A program made the position numbers and the translations under genes. Below, piece after piece: positions 10,551 to 21,973 of a DNA stretch of 64,000 nt. Source of the DNA: Selaginella moellendorffii (taxonomy: Eukaryota > Streptophyta > Lycopodiopsida > Selaginellales > Selaginellaceae); NCBI RefSeq assembly GCF_000143415.4, contig NW_003314262.1:2156288-2220287 (forward strand), given 5' to 3'. Each line of letters opens with the position of its first letter. Position 1 is the first letter of the stretch. Under the pieces are notes generated by a model. The model saw nothing but the letters and a program-made list of their open reading frames with translations, did not search any database and was not told the origin of the DNA.

Positions 10551-10969
10551 TGAAAACTCCTGGACTCTCTGGACTGAGAGGAAAACGTCCACACGAGATC
10601 TTCCTAGGAGATTCAAATCTAATCTAGTCCCTAAATCTAAAACTACACTACAAGAAGAATGCACTTACCTGCTTGTGCCAAGCCAAGTTGGGACTGTGAA
10701 CAAGTGCTTGAAGGTGCTAGTCCCATGCCTTTGATCCCTTGAAGGCGGTGGGTAAGTAAGACATTGCTGTGAAGAGCTGAAGAGATAGGCAGAAAGACGA
10801 TGTATTGCAATGTATTTTGTATTAGGGATAAGTCTAAAAACATTCTAAGTCCTACTTTTATAGTTGCTACTGCTGACGTCAAGGTTAGGAATACAGTCAT
10901 AACCTTGAACCTCTCAAGTTTACTTTCCTAAGCTTGAATCCTCGAGCTTGTCTTTTTCTCCCTTTTCCA
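10551..10969 (-). repeat. LTR of element B (5' LTR)
   Basis: 419 bp, TG...CA. Its outer edge joins TGGGG and then the right half of a 22-bp palindrome. Confidence 0.9.
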
Positions 10970-12200
10970 TGGGGCCGCATGCCATTTTCAGGAGCACATA
11001 GGAGTATATTCCTAGAATATTCTAACACGCGCGAGATTTTTTTGAGTTTCCTGGAGATCCAACCGTTAGATCGCAACTAGATTTTACAGAATGGTATACA
11101 ATGTCCTTCTTGATGACCCTGCATAGAAGCATCTCGATCGGACACCACATGAGACCACACGAGCCTTACAATGTTTCAGGGGCATTTGCCATAGATCCGA
11201 CCGTTATTTTGCTCCAAGATTCTACAGTTTGGTGTGCATTGACCTTTCCATCGACACTGCAAAGGGACATCACAATCAGATGCGGGATCACAAGAAACCA
11301 ACTTCACTAACTCTGGTTTCACCAAGATCTATATAAGGAGTTATGAAATGAAAGGACCCTCTCTATTGAAATGTGTTTATGGTCCTAGGGGCATTGTGAC
11401 ATATCAAAGGATTTTGCATCAAGTTCTGTATTTGCATGTTTATCAAGCTACTGAATTGCTAAACCCTAAACCCTAACCCTAAACATGTGGCAAATGCTGC
11501 GTGAAGAAAGATGCCCTTTCTGGGCAAATGCTGTAAGAGGCAGATTCCGAGCAGATGTATCTCAGGCCAGCGAAGGGGACAAACGAAAACTAGCTATAAA
11601 CATGACGGGATGCAAATAGATTACTAGGCTGGTCCTGCGAAAATCAAAAACCATAATTGAAAACATTGAAAATGCAAAAAGAAAGGTTTATAATATTTTT
11701 GAATTTTAAGCAACCAAATGAATGTAAGTAGGGCATGTGTTTGTAAGTTTAAAAATGCCTCAACCACTTAAATTCCCAAGTAAATAAAGCTGTTTCTATT
11801 TTTGGTACAGGTAAACTTTATAGCGTGTGGGCTCATGCAATTTTGAACCCAAAAATGCACCAAAAAATGCTCGACTAGCATTATTCTTTGAATGGCGTGT
11901 GGCCTTATATTGCCATAAATGGACGTACACACACAGCATAATTATTCCTTTACACGTCGAATAATCTTGGCGCAGATCGCTGACATGGCATGGCAAAGTT
12001 CGAATCACTGACATGGCACAGCTGGATCGAGGCAAGGACATGATGTGACAAAGTTCAACCTCCGACAGCAAAGTCTAGAAGCTACTCAGTTTGAAATTTG
12101 TCAGAGGAATCATAAGATCTGGTTTGTCAGAGGATTTGATGTGACATTCAAGCATGTGTTATTTTTGAATTCTCGAACTCATTCCTAGGTCTATCATTTT
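10970..12200. other. Central region of transposon copy 1, no gene seen
   Basis: No supported gene. It holds a short telomere-like run at 11459-11484, decayed palindromes at about 11822 and 11892-11916, and a segment (11817-11900) resembling 5080-5165. Confidence 0.5.
11459..11484. repeat. Interstitial telomere-like repeat
   Basis: Three to four CCCTAAA-type units, the plant telomere motif. Too short to be a true telomere. Confidence 0.7.
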
Positions 12201-12229
12201 TGTGCACCGTGTTCTTGGTTCCGCTGAGC

Positions 12230-12425
12230 GCAGTGAGCGCTGCTTGTGTAAGCGGCGTTGTGAGCTGTGGTTTATGCGTCTACAAGCGGTTGCGGCATTG
12301 CGAGCGCCATTGCGAGTGGCAGTTTATGCGAGTGGCAGTTTGTGCGAGCGGCGCTACGAGCAGTTGTGGTGTTGCGAGCGGCGCTACGAGTAGTTGCGGT
12401 GTTGCGAGCGGCACTGTCTTTGGTG
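12230..12425. repeat. GC-rich minisatellite upstream of gene B
   Basis: Degenerate units around TTGCGAGCGGCGCTACGAG; at least three clear copies between 12335 and 12415. Absent from copy 2. Confidence 0.6.
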
Positions 12426-12506
12426 TGGCTACCGCTTCCTCTTGATAATCGGCACTTGTGCTTCCTGGTATGTTCACCATGGAATGGTTTAGGACCACAT
12501 TTAGAA

Positions 12507-12626
12507 ATGGCATGAGGCCACATGCCATCTTGGGCCCTTGCAATTTCATGGCTAACGTATTGTCATGTATGTTTTTACTTGCCTGCAGCTGTGTGTATAT
12601 CAAGATGGCATGAGGCCTCATGCTAT
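12507..12626. repeat. Two 22-bp palindromes (12507-12528, 12605-12626)
   Basis: Near-perfect copies of the element's palindrome, 98 bp apart, upstream of gene B. Here no AG follows closely on the plus strand, so these are not obviously intronic. Confidence 0.8.
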
Positions 12627-12628
12627 TT

Positions 12629-13154
12629 GGTATGTTATGATTTAGGCCATTCTCCAATCATTTTTTGTATGGTCTTAACTTCTTTTCTGCACTTTCAGAA
12701 TGGCCTTCAGGGTTGGGGAAAAGGTTTACATTTTGAATGGTGGGAAGAGAGTTGCAAAAGGGACCCTTGTGTCTATGGATCGGAACTTTATTATACACTG
12801 TCAAAGGCTTGGGGAAGGCAATGCTGCTACATCAGTAGAGACTGTCTTCGATGGGAATGTGGTCGCTATTGAACGAGGAGAGATGGTCGTTGGTATGTTA
12901 TGATTTAGGCCATTCTCCAATCATTTTTTGTATGGTCTTAACTTCTTTTCTGCACTTTCAGAATGGCCTTCAGGGTTGGGGAAAAGGTTTACATTTTGAA
13001 TGGTGGGAAGAGAGTTGCAAAAGGGACCCTTGTGTCTATGGATCGGAACTTTATTATACACTGTCAAAGGCTTGGGGAAGGCAATGCTGCTACATCAGTA
13101 GAGACTGTCTTCGATGGGAATGTGGTCGCTATTGAACGAGGAGAGATGGTCGTC
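12629..13154 (+). repeat. 263-bp tandem duplication covering the start of gene B
   Basis: 12629-12891 and 12892-13154 are almost identical. Each has an intron-like 3' end (CTGCACTTTCAG) followed by the ATG of gene B and 66 codons. The upstream copy (12700-12903) stops soon after its GTATGTTATG boundary. Confidence 0.85.
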
Positions 13155-16104
13155 GGGGTAAATGTTGTTGTTGCCTTGAAAAATCTGCAGAAGAAAGTAG
13201 ATGTTGGGGACAGCGCAAGTGCGACGCATGTTCCCTCCGTGGATCTTAAGAACCGTGCTACATGGATTCAGGCAAAGGTGTTTCTAAACAACCCCGAGGG
13301 GGAGGTGGTAGCTGAGGGCTTAGCCACAGTTGTCGATCCAAGAGATGCGGTTGCTAATCAAGAATTGGGCTGGGATGATATTGGAGTTGCGATTTTAGAG
13401 GTTGTTGACACAGAAGAAAACAGTCTGACTATTGGAAGCATTGTGCGGTGGAAATTGAGGTATTTAGTGTTTGAGAATGTGAAGGATTCACAATCAAACA
13501 CCACTACAACTGATGACAGAACATCTCTTCATGGGAAAAGAAAGTACACCTTCCTACAGCGTAGCCAAAGGGATCTGAGCAACGAACCGAAAAGGCAGAA
13601 AATGGTGATGGAGGTTCGAATGGTCTCGACAGTTGCTTGTTGCAAGAGGAGGTGCTGTCAACATGCTGATTGGGATGCTATTGAAGAGGAGAGAGCAAGA
13701 TACAAGACATTGTCCTGGAAGGCAGCTCGCAATTTTGTGTATGAGGCATTACGGTCATCTGTTGATGCTTCAGAACATCAGGTGGGGGGCATGGTCTTCC
13801 AGAGGGGTTTGGTCTGCATGAAGGCATGGAGAATCATTTATGGAGTCCCTCGAAGCACATTCTACAGAATCAAAACTGAGTTCGAGGAACAAAGGGTTCA
13901 ACAGGCAGTCCATGGGAACGACGGTACGCACAAAACCAGGGGTCATGTTGTATATGGAGAGGCAATCTTCAAGAGGTTTGTCGAGACATGTAGCGAGCAG
14001 CAACCACATAAAACCCGCCTCTTGGAAGATGGAACACGAGACACCCAACGAGTTCTCCCTTCCATGTATACCAAGGGGGCCATATTGGAAGATGTGAATC
14101 GGGAACTCCAGAGTAATGGCTACAGGAAGCTGAGCCAATCTAGATTTAGTAGATTGTGGAGCAACAGGTTCAGGGATGTGAGTATAGGAAAGTACTCCAG
14201 CTTTTCAAAGTGTGACGAGTGCACTGCTATCAAAATGGCTTTGTCGAAGAATTCTTGCAGCACTCAAGAGCGAGAGACGTTGGTTAGAAGGCGGCTCGAC
14301 CACAACATCGAGCAGAGAAGCTGCAGGACTGCATATTATCATAACAGGATTCTCTCCATGGAGAGACCTGACTCTTACCTCTGCATCATCCACGACAAAA
14401 TGGACCAGAAAAAGACGTGCTTACCTCGACTCAATCCTGCCCCCAAGGCAATCTCTTCATCCATGCAGCTGCCTGTGTCTCTGTTTGGCATAATCGCTCA
14501 TGGGCATGGTGCCCAGAACTATGGGAACTTCTTTGTACCTCTATGGGGTGGCGGGGGTGCAAACATGATGATTGCGTCCCTAGCAAAACACTTAAGGTCT
14601 CTGCAAAGTGCGCAGACTGAGCTGAACGGCCAACCCTTGCATAAGGCCCTTGTCGATCGAACCCCATACAGGGTTCAGCTGGAGGAGGAGCAAAGGCTTG
14701 CAGTATCGCGTGGGGCCCCATGCCATCCCAGTGAATATGTTGGCCGTCAGATTGTAGGGTTATCACGTGAGGCCTCATGCCATTCCGACGAGGCTGGTCG
14801 CCCGGTGAATGCACAGCCTCATCCAAACGAAGCAGAATCTCAAGGAAGTTCTTGCGGCCGATGTGGCCTTCCACCCCATCTTCTGCTCCAAACAGACAAT
14901 GCTGGCAATGAGAACAAAAACATGTACGTCTTCGCGTACTTGGCGATGCTTGTTGCCAAAGGCATATTTGAAACGGTTACACTTGGCTTTCTCATGGTTG
15001 GGCACACTCATGAAGACGTCGATGCCATGTTCAGTCACCTGGCAGAGTCCCTCCGGCGATCCAATGTCCTCACCCTCCCACAACTCTACGATGAATTCCA
15101 AAATTGCATCAAAGGCACTGTTGAAGCTGCACTTGTGACAGAGGTTCCAGACTTTAAGGGGTTTGTAAGAGGCTACATCAGGGACGGATCCGAAACGCTA
15201 ATTGGCCACTCCAAGCCTCTTCAGTTTCATTTCAGCATGCGTGACGGTGCTCTAGTGATGAGGTACAAGATGAGAGAATGGGACACAGTGTGGCTACCAG
15301 TGGATGGCATTGAACTCTTCAAGAGAGATCCCATAACTGGGGAACCTATGATTCCTCAGGGTTCCCCACGGCCGATGCACCCGGATGGACTCAAAGACCA
15401 GGAAAGTATAGTGGCCGGGATTAGACAGCATATTGCCTTCTGGAAGAGGGGGTTGGTGTTTGGTGGAGAATCCTATTTTAAGAGGTGCAAGCCTTTGCTC
15501 GAATACTGGGAGAAGATTATATCTGCTATCCAAAATGGGCCGGTTGTATATGAAGAATTGGAAGAGTCCTTTTGGCCAGAACCCAGAGCACTAGATAATA
15601 GCGGAACAATGTCCTCTGGAAATGCAGTGACAGATAACAATGTTGAGGATCACTATTGTGGGCTGAGGAACAAGAAGCCGGATTCAGCATTCAATCCAGT
15701 ACAGGTCTGCAAAGGAATGGTCGTGCTTGTCAGACCCAGTAATAAAAAACAAATGATATGGGTGGGGCGCTGCATCACTGATGCAGAGGAGGACGCGGAA
15801 ACTAACTCCTTCAATGTAACTGTGGAGTGGTTCAAGCCAAGTTCCGGATATACGAAGGATTGCCTAGAAAAGAGATGGGTGCTGAATCCAAGGGATCCCA
15901 GCATGAGCATATCGGTGGATAATGTTGTGCATGGTTGGATGCGGAAGCAGAGTGCCACCATCACCTTGCCAGACCATGCAAGAGATGCAGCAAGAGCATT
16001 CATAACCCGGGTTCAAGGTGAGATTCATTAATATTCCTTTACTAGGTTTCTAATGTATTTTATTTCAAGGTGAACAATCCGAATCTGAATCAGAGGAGGC
16101 GTGA
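12963..16104 (+). CDS. Transposon gene B, copy 1: DUF7869-type putative transposase
   Basis: Open for 1018 codons to 16017. A 52-nt GT...AG intron (16018-16069) then joins a last exon that ends EQSESESEEA and TGA at 16102-16104. Order of parts: an N-terminal domain (1-70); a CCKRRCC cysteine motif at about 224; GVPRSTFYR, helix-turn-helix-like, at about 293; CDECTAIK at about 416; HDKMD near 477; QTDN with Asp645; GHTHEDVD at about 681-687. The last four match my memory of DUF7869 proteins found in transposons. Asp478, Asp645 and Glu684/Asp685 could form an RNase H-like acidic triad; that is inference. Two palindromes (14705-14726, 14762-14783) lie in frame and may mark short introns. Copy 2 has the same gene with three stops. 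The start at 12963 is the first ATG after an intron-like acceptor. Confidence 0.7.
14705..14783. repeat. Two 22-bp palindromes inside gene B
   Basis: 14705-14726 and 14762-14783. Both are followed by AG on the gene's strand (at 14731 and 14792). Candidate GT donors at 14703 and 14759 would make 29- and 34-nt introns, or one 90-nt intron 14703-14792. All keep the frame only if taken together. The open frame also reads through, so splicing is undecided. Confidence 0.6.
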
Positions 16105-16696
16105 TGGCATGTGGCCCTTTGCACTAGTATATCTTAATACCGGTCTGAGAAATAGAATGGCATGTGCTCTCAGGCCTTTTACTAAATCACCTTTGAAAGA
16201 AATGCAAGCGTCTATGTCGTAAAAAAAAGGTACTAGAGAAATTCCTTAATAATATGAATGTTATTTAGTTTCATGAAAATACACTAAGGGTCAAATGAGT
16301 TAAATGACTTCTCCAGACTAGCAATGCCTCTTGCTACACCTTCACAATTAGATTCGTTAGAAAAAGATAACATTGAATAATATCTAAATGTTCTCACCAT
16401 TAAGTTATATGTCTGGCTAATAGGAATGACGTTCATCTTGGAAAGCTCACCACACGCTCAATGAACAAACAAATAGTGTGTGCGCGCATGCCATCACTCT
16501 TCTTTAGCTTCAAATTCGGCTTGTTCACCTTGACAATGAGATTTATTATACAACCAGATGGACTCAGTCTGGACACAAAGTCACCGCGCTAGTCACCATG
16601 CCCCAGATATGTCTAGCCCCTGGACAAAAAACATATAATTTCACGTCATTTTCAAATACTTGAAAATGTGTACCTAGTCCCATTTTACTGAATAAA
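16105..16696. other. 3' flank of gene B to the transposon end, no gene
   Basis: AT-rich non-coding sequence, collinear in reverse with 33186-33770. Decayed palindromes at about 16104 and 16157. Relative to copy 2 about 520 bp (33770-34290, with a small open frame) is missing here. Confidence 0.65.
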
Positions 16697-16720
16697 TCCC
16701 ACTTTAACGAAATAGAGCTT
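16697..16720 (-). repeat. Right terminal inverted repeat of transposon copy 1
   Basis: Reverse complement of the 24-bp end also found at 33162-33185 and (inverted) 50486-50509. Unrelated sequence follows at 16721. Confidence 0.85.
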
Positions 16721-17258
16721 GATTAGCTAGTGTAATAGTTGGCATGAATGAGTGTTTGTTGGTCTTATCGCATTCATTCTATTCTTTTGATTATTACTTG
16801 AGTTAGTTTTGATAGATTTGGATGTTATTTCCTTTGGGTGATACATTCGTGAGCATTGTGTTTGTCAGTCAATGATACTTTGTGTTCTTTGAGTTATTTT
16901 TAGTAAGTTGTTTGACATACTGTCTACCATCTTCAGTAGTTACGTTTTATCATTGATGATCCGCTAGCTATTGAATTTTGTTAGATGGTGAATCCTATGT
17001 TTTCCAATGATAGTGATCTTGGTGGTTCCTATTCTATACTACTCATTTATCGAATGATAACTTACTTGGAATACTTTTGTGTTCTAATCTAAGATATATT
17101 CACTGATAATTCAGGCTCCAAGATATTATTGTCTATGACTTTGATATTGTCCATATATTAATCTTTGAGTTTGGGCCAGTATAGGCATCAGCACTTCGTG
17201 TGCATGTTGAAATCTCTAGTCATGGGGTTGCTACTATTAACTGGTCACATAACCCACC
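16721..17258 (+). other. Degraded chromovirus flank (older element G')
   Basis: The last ~100 bp (17160-17258) resemble the plus-sense 3' untranslated region of element G (reverse of about 41250-41330). They continue on the other side of F2 at 21974. For 16721-17160 I see no gene or recognisable domain. Confidence 0.45.
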
Positions 17259-17481
17259 TGTTATGATCCGGCGCAAAAAGACAAAGATCTAGTCGCCCTA
17301 GACTATGCTACGCCACCTCTTGAGGTTCCAACCACCCTCGAGCTACCTTAAAAGCTCCACTGTGCCGCCGCTCCACTATGAGCCCTAGGGTAGGTTAGTC
17401 CCTTACCCTAACATGCCTTAATATACCCTTGAGCCTCCCTTTGACCGACGTTGACCACGTAGTCAAAGCTGACGCCTAACA
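17259..17481 (-). repeat. LTR of F2 (3' LTR)
   Basis: TGTTATGATCC... to ...GCCTAACA, about 80-90% similar by eye to the other F-family LTRs. Confidence 0.85.
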
Positions 17482-17666
17482 ATTCTTCCCCCCCAACAAA
17501 GTCCTTGTCCCAAAGACGAATTGTACCGGTGATTACCCTTTCTGGGGAACCCTGCTCAAGCTCCTGGTACATCTTCCACTGCTGTATACATCAAGGAGGC
17601 ATTAGGCCCGTCACTCTGACATAGTACACCAATTCAACTAGCTGACATAAAATACCGGATGAATTT

Positions 17667-18447
17667 TCACCCCAGCTGGCAGCCGCACCCGATAAGTTGC
17701 TTTACCAATGCGCTCCAGCACTTCATATGGACCAGCATATCGATGGGAAATTTTATCACTCTTCCCTGTCTGTAAGGCACCAAGGTGTTTTGCCGCTCAC
17801 TTGACAGAAAGATCACTCGCACAAAAACGAGATCACCCACCTTATATTCCCGGAATTGGCGATACTCATTGGCAAACTTCTCCGCTCTATCCTGAGTTGC
17901 TTGCAAATTCCGTTTGCACACCACCAAAATCTCATCAAGTTCTGTAGCCAAATCAGTCACCTCGGAATCAAGCTTATCTTGAACGTCCTTACTCAAATGC
18001 AAACCCACTCCACCACTATTCGAGGATGCCTTCCAAACATGGCAAAATAAGGACTTAGCTTGGTTCCACTGTGTTGGCTATTGTTGTAAGCAAATTGCAC
18101 CAACGGAAGATATAGATCCCACTGTCCTTGCCTTTGACCAATGCTATAACGTAGCATATCTTCCACCACTTGATTCACATGCTCGGTTTGCCCATCTGTC
18201 TGAGGATGATCTCCAGTTGAGAGTTTCAAAGTCACTTGCATAGCCTTTGCAAAGCTTTTCCAAAATCCATTGGTGAACTTTGAATCTCGATCACTAATGA
18301 TGTCCTCCGGCAAACCAAAATCAGGAAAAACCTTCTCCAAGTAAACTGCAGCCGTAGCACCTTAACCCGCTGACAAAGCTTGCATGATTTACAATACTTG
18401 AGGATATCAACCTTCATATTCCTCCAATAAAAGTTGTGCTTAATCAA
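17667..18447 (-). pseudogene. Integrase of F2, broken
   Basis: Three overlapping frames. The zinc-binding end (18447-18232) has a C-x2-C pair (CKSCKLCQ). The catalytic core (18340-17993) has SDRDSKFT and the DHPQTDGQTEHVNQ block with the Glu-containing helix. The C-terminal part (18008-17667) has the KVGDLVFVR motif. Frame shifts separate them, and part of the core with the first catalytic Asp is missing or unreadable. Confidence 0.75.
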
Positions 18448-18596
18448 CTCATACGTCTTTTTCCCCCAAAATGACCGGCCTCTAGATGATCATGATAGTG
18501 GAATAAAATTTAAGTAATTAACGCATCCACCTGTGGCAAATATACACGGCCATTGTAGTAGAGAATCCCATCCACCAATGAGAAAGGGGCTTCCAT

Positions 18597-20012
18597 CTAG
18601 TCTTGCAAAGAGGCCACCTCAGCATCCTGAGCCCGAGCATGCTCAAGCAATTGCCCAAACTCACTGACCACCTTACTCAAATGATGACAAAATCGTGTTT
18701 GTAATGTCGTCACATGACGAATACGAAATAACGCATCTGCCACCACATTTGATTTTCCCGGACGATGCTCAATAGGAAACTCCCCAAACTCCATGAGTTT
18801 GACCATCCAACGAGCTTGCTTAGTGTTCAACTCCTTCTGTGTGAAAAGATACACAAGTGGTTTGTGATCTATCAACACCACGAACACTACACCATAAAGA
18901 TAATGCCGCCACGTCCACAAAGCATGAACAATAGAGAGTAACTCTTGCTCATATGTGGAATAGCGTTGCTCTGCAGAATTCAAAGTTTGACTCTCATATG
19001 TAATAGGCTTTCCCTCTTGCATGAGAACTCCTCCCAGTGCATAACTACTCGCATCGCATGTCACCTCATAAGGTTTCGATAGATTAGCAATGCGAAGCAC
19101 TGGAGTCTCGCTCAACAATCGCTTCAGCGCCACAAAACTCTCCTCTTGTGGCTTGTTCCACTTGAATGGCACATTCTTGCATAACAACTGCGTCAAAGGA
19201 ATAGCCACCTCTGCAAACTTATGCTCGAAACGTCGGTAGTAACTAGCCATACCAAGAAAACTACGCAACTCGGCCACTATAGTAGGTGTAGACCAGTTTT
19301 CCACCACAGCCACCTTCCTTAGATCTGTCTTGACACCCTTAGATGTCACAATATGGCCTAGATATTCCACCTCCGACTTTGCAAATTCACATTTGCTCTT
19401 CTTTGCATAAAGTTTGCTGTCTCGGAGTAACAAAAGAACCTTGCGCAATTGCACCTTATGCTCCTCCATATTCTTGCTAAAAACAAGAATATCGTCCAAA
19501 GAAATCTCCACAAACTCATGAAGATAACGCCCAAATACCTCCGTCATCAACCGAGTAAATGTGGCCGGTGCATTTATCAAACCAAACGACATAACTGTAA
19601 ACTCAAAATATCCGAAGCTTGTGTTGAATGCCGTCTTGGAGATAGATGCATCATCCATTGCAATCTGATGATATCCACTCCTCAGATCAATCTTGGTAAA
19701 CACTCGTGCTTCACCAAGCTTGTCCAGGATATCATCCACACGTGGCATCGGCATCTTATCCTTCACTGTCTTCTTGTTCAAAGCGCGGTAGTCAATACAC
19801 ATCCGCATTGAACCGTCCTTCTTCTTCACAAGCAAGACCGGAGCACCAAACAGAGACTTACTTGGCTGAATGAATCCAAACTCAAGTAACTCCTTGACTT
19901 GTCGTTGAACTTCTTGCTCCTCCGCATAACTTAACCGAAATGGACGCCGGTAAATTGGCCACGTTCTCGGCTCCAATGTAATCCCATGCTCCACACCTCG
20001 TAACTGAGGCAA
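18597..20012 (-). pseudogene. Reverse transcriptase-RNase H of F2
   Basis: 471-aa open segment. RT blocks: [34 protein letters not shown], the catalytic SLDD box (normally Y/F-x-DD), then EVEYLGHIVTSKG. RNase H follows with CDASSYALGGVL, YEQELLSIVHAL and DHKPLVYL. All are typical of plant Ty3/gypsy. It is open but detached from gag and integrase by stops, so the element is dead. Confidence 0.85.
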
Positions 20013-20161
20013 CCCATGAGGAAGTTCATGTGGAAAAACATCAGAAAACTTGTCTAGTACATCTCATACTGCTGCTTCTCCCCCACACGTGCCTTGGTCC
20101 CCCAAGTCACGAACAAACAACAAGTAACTAGAAAGTGTTTTTCCATTATGACAAGCCCGCT

Positions 20162-21719
20162 TCAAAGATGTATTTGAGAGCATACAACTGGGGGTTGAAT
20201 GCCCTTGCCAAACCACACATCTTTAATGCCACCATACTCCAGCGAGATATGCTTAATACTCCACTTTATCTCTGGATCCACCTTCACCAACCATGGCATC
20301 CCAAGGATGAGATCCACACGATGGATATCTGCGAGATAAAAAGTCTCCACAAGTGTGGTTTTGCCAACCAACACTTCCAACCCCTCGACACAAGCATCAA
20401 AATACTGAGCAGAGGTAGCTACACCTTCCACTGTGTATGAAAGAACTCCGCGTGTGACCAAGCCATACTCCGCAACAAACTTTGCCGAAACAAAGTTGTC
20501 ATCACTCCCACTATTTAGTAAAATCCACACTGGATTGCCACGGAACATGCCCTCCAGCATTAAAGTTGATTCACGCGTATCCTCGAGCTCCATCTTGTTC
20601 CACACACAGTTGAGCTGACGAGCAATGATTGAAAGTCGCTTCCTCCGACCAGAATGGTCGTTCTCCTCATCCTCACGCTGCAAAGTTTGCAACTTTTTAG
20701 TATCTGACTTACTGTGAGAAGAAGATTGGCCATTCTTCTTGTCCTACTGCTTGTTCTTCAACTGCGGACAATCAGCCTTGTAGTGTCCAAGTTCCCTGCA
20801 ATGATGACAACCCTGTCTATAATTCTTCACAAAGAACTTCTGCTTCTTGGACCCCTTTGCATCCGAAGTAGTCACCATTGACTTCACAACTTGTGATGCT
20901 TGTTCCCATCCTTGTGTCCATGGCAATCATCACGATGATTCTTGATAAAAGGACTTTGGGAACGCTTGCGAGACTTGTGCTTATCATTGTCAAGTCGACG
21001 AGCCGCATCAAAGAGCTCCTCCAAACTCTTTGTAGGTTGAGAATGATGCAAGTGTTGCCGCATGCTCTCACTATGTAGGCCATCAATGAAGTAGGACTTG
21101 TTCTGATCTGGATCCTTCGTTGGAACATGACTAATCAAGCGAGTAAGCTTCTCAATATAGTCCCCAAGCATCATTTTCCCTTGCTGGAAATGTTGAAGTT
21201 CTGTACGAGCATTCTCCACATCATAATGAGGGGCAAAACGTAAACGGAAAGCAGCCTCAAACTCATCCATGGTAGACACTGGTGGTTTCTTATTTGCAAC
21301 ATGGGACTCCTCAAGCCAATTCCACCATCGAAGACCCGCATCACACAAAACCATCAGAATAGCCACTAAAGCCTCTGCATCCAGAGTTCCCCTAGCAGCC
21401 AAGAACTTCTTCACATTGGCTAGCCAAGCGAGACACTCGTCCACACCACCATCACCGGAAAAAGTTGGAATCTTGAGTCGATCTACCAAAGAAGGCTTAC
21501 TTGGAGCGCTACCCCGTCCAGTCTCGAGTGCCTCAACACGCCCACACATGGTATCCATCATGCCATGCATCTCGTCTTGCATCTCTTGCTGATTTCGGTT
21601 AAGGGCTTGTAGCTCATGAACCACATCTTGAATGGTCCAAATCTCCTCAGCTTCGTCAGCACCATTGTCGGCACCACCATCGACAATAGGATTCTAGCGT
21701 TCAGCTTGGTCGGCCATCG
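20162..21719 (-). pseudogene. Gag-protease of F2, broken
   Basis: Frames 21624-20884, 20926-20744 and 20692-20162. They show the Gag core ([20 protein letters not shown]...), one CCHC knuckle ([14 protein letters not shown]) and a retropepsin region with LLNSGSDDNF. Element F has [10 protein letters not shown] here, so the catalytic Asp has become Asn by G-to-A. An early TAG near 21694 replaces TGG of F. Confidence 0.8.
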
Positions 21720-21741
21720 CAACCAACTTCTTTGATACCAA

Positions 21742-21973
21742 TGTTATGATCTAGTGAAAAAAAACAGAGATCTAGTCGCCCTAGACTATGCTACACCACC
21801 TTTTGAGATTCCTCACCACCCAACCACCCCCGAGCTACCTCAAAAGCTCCACTATGGTGCCGCTCCACTGTGAGCCCTAGGGTAGGTTAGTCCCTTACCC
21901 TAACATGCCTTAATATACCCTTGAGCCTCCCTTTGACCGATGTTGACCATGTAGTCAAAGCTAGCGCCTAACA
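21742..21973 (-). repeat. LTR of F2 (5' LTR)
   Basis: 232 bp, TG...CA. Its inner edge is TTGATACCA on the plus strand, i.e. a TGGTATCAA primer site. Confidence 0.85.

Larger units (their letters stand above)
5170..10969 (-). mobile_element. LTR retrotransposon B (gag-only, non-autonomous)
   Basis: Two 419-bp direct repeats (5170-5588 and 10551-10969) that I count as differing at about four places. They begin TG, end CA and are flanked by the 5-bp target duplication TGGGG (5165-5169 and 10970-10974). Coding is on the minus strand. Just inside the right LTR the minus strand reads TGGCGACCACGGTGG, a primer-binding-like sequence. Just inside the left LTR it reads GTGGGAGAG, a short polypurine tract. 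The 5-kb interior has two open frames (8997-9791 and 5864-8236) and no protease, reverse transcriptase or integrase, so it must be moved by enzymes made elsewhere. It is young by LTR identity. Confidence 0.9.
1..16720. mobile_element. Large DNA transposon, copy 1 (left end outside window)
   Basis: The right end is defined by the 24-bp inverted repeat at 16697-16720, the same sequence that bounds copy 2 (33162-50509). Bases 1-4203 match copy 2 in reverse (position 1 pairs with about 48871), and 13144-16720 match 33162-37256. Roughly 1.6 kb, including the phosphatase exons, should therefore lie off the left edge. The element carries gene A on the minus strand and gene B on the plus strand, divergent from a central region that copy 2 has lost. 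LTR element B (5170-10969) is nested in that central region. Without it and with the missing end the full element would be about 12.5 kb. Superfamily is not assigned; the putative transposase is DUF7869-like. Confidence 0.8.
17259..21973 (-). mobile_element. Ty3/gypsy LTR retrotransposon F2 (degraded, nested)
   Basis: LTRs at 17259-17481 and 21742-21973, TG...CA. The minus strand reads TGGTATCAAAG next to the 5' LTR (initiator-Met tRNA-type primer site, diverged) and a G-run polypurine tract next to the 3' LTR. Gag, protease, reverse transcriptase, RNase H and integrase segments follow in normal gypsy order, broken by stops and frameshifts. The flanks CCACC and CTGCC fit an original target duplication CCGCC (see findings). 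It is inserted in the 3' region of an older chromovirus. Confidence 0.85.

Noticed and set aside
11459-11484. Chromosome end or telomere
   Set aside because: Only three to four units, inside a transposon.
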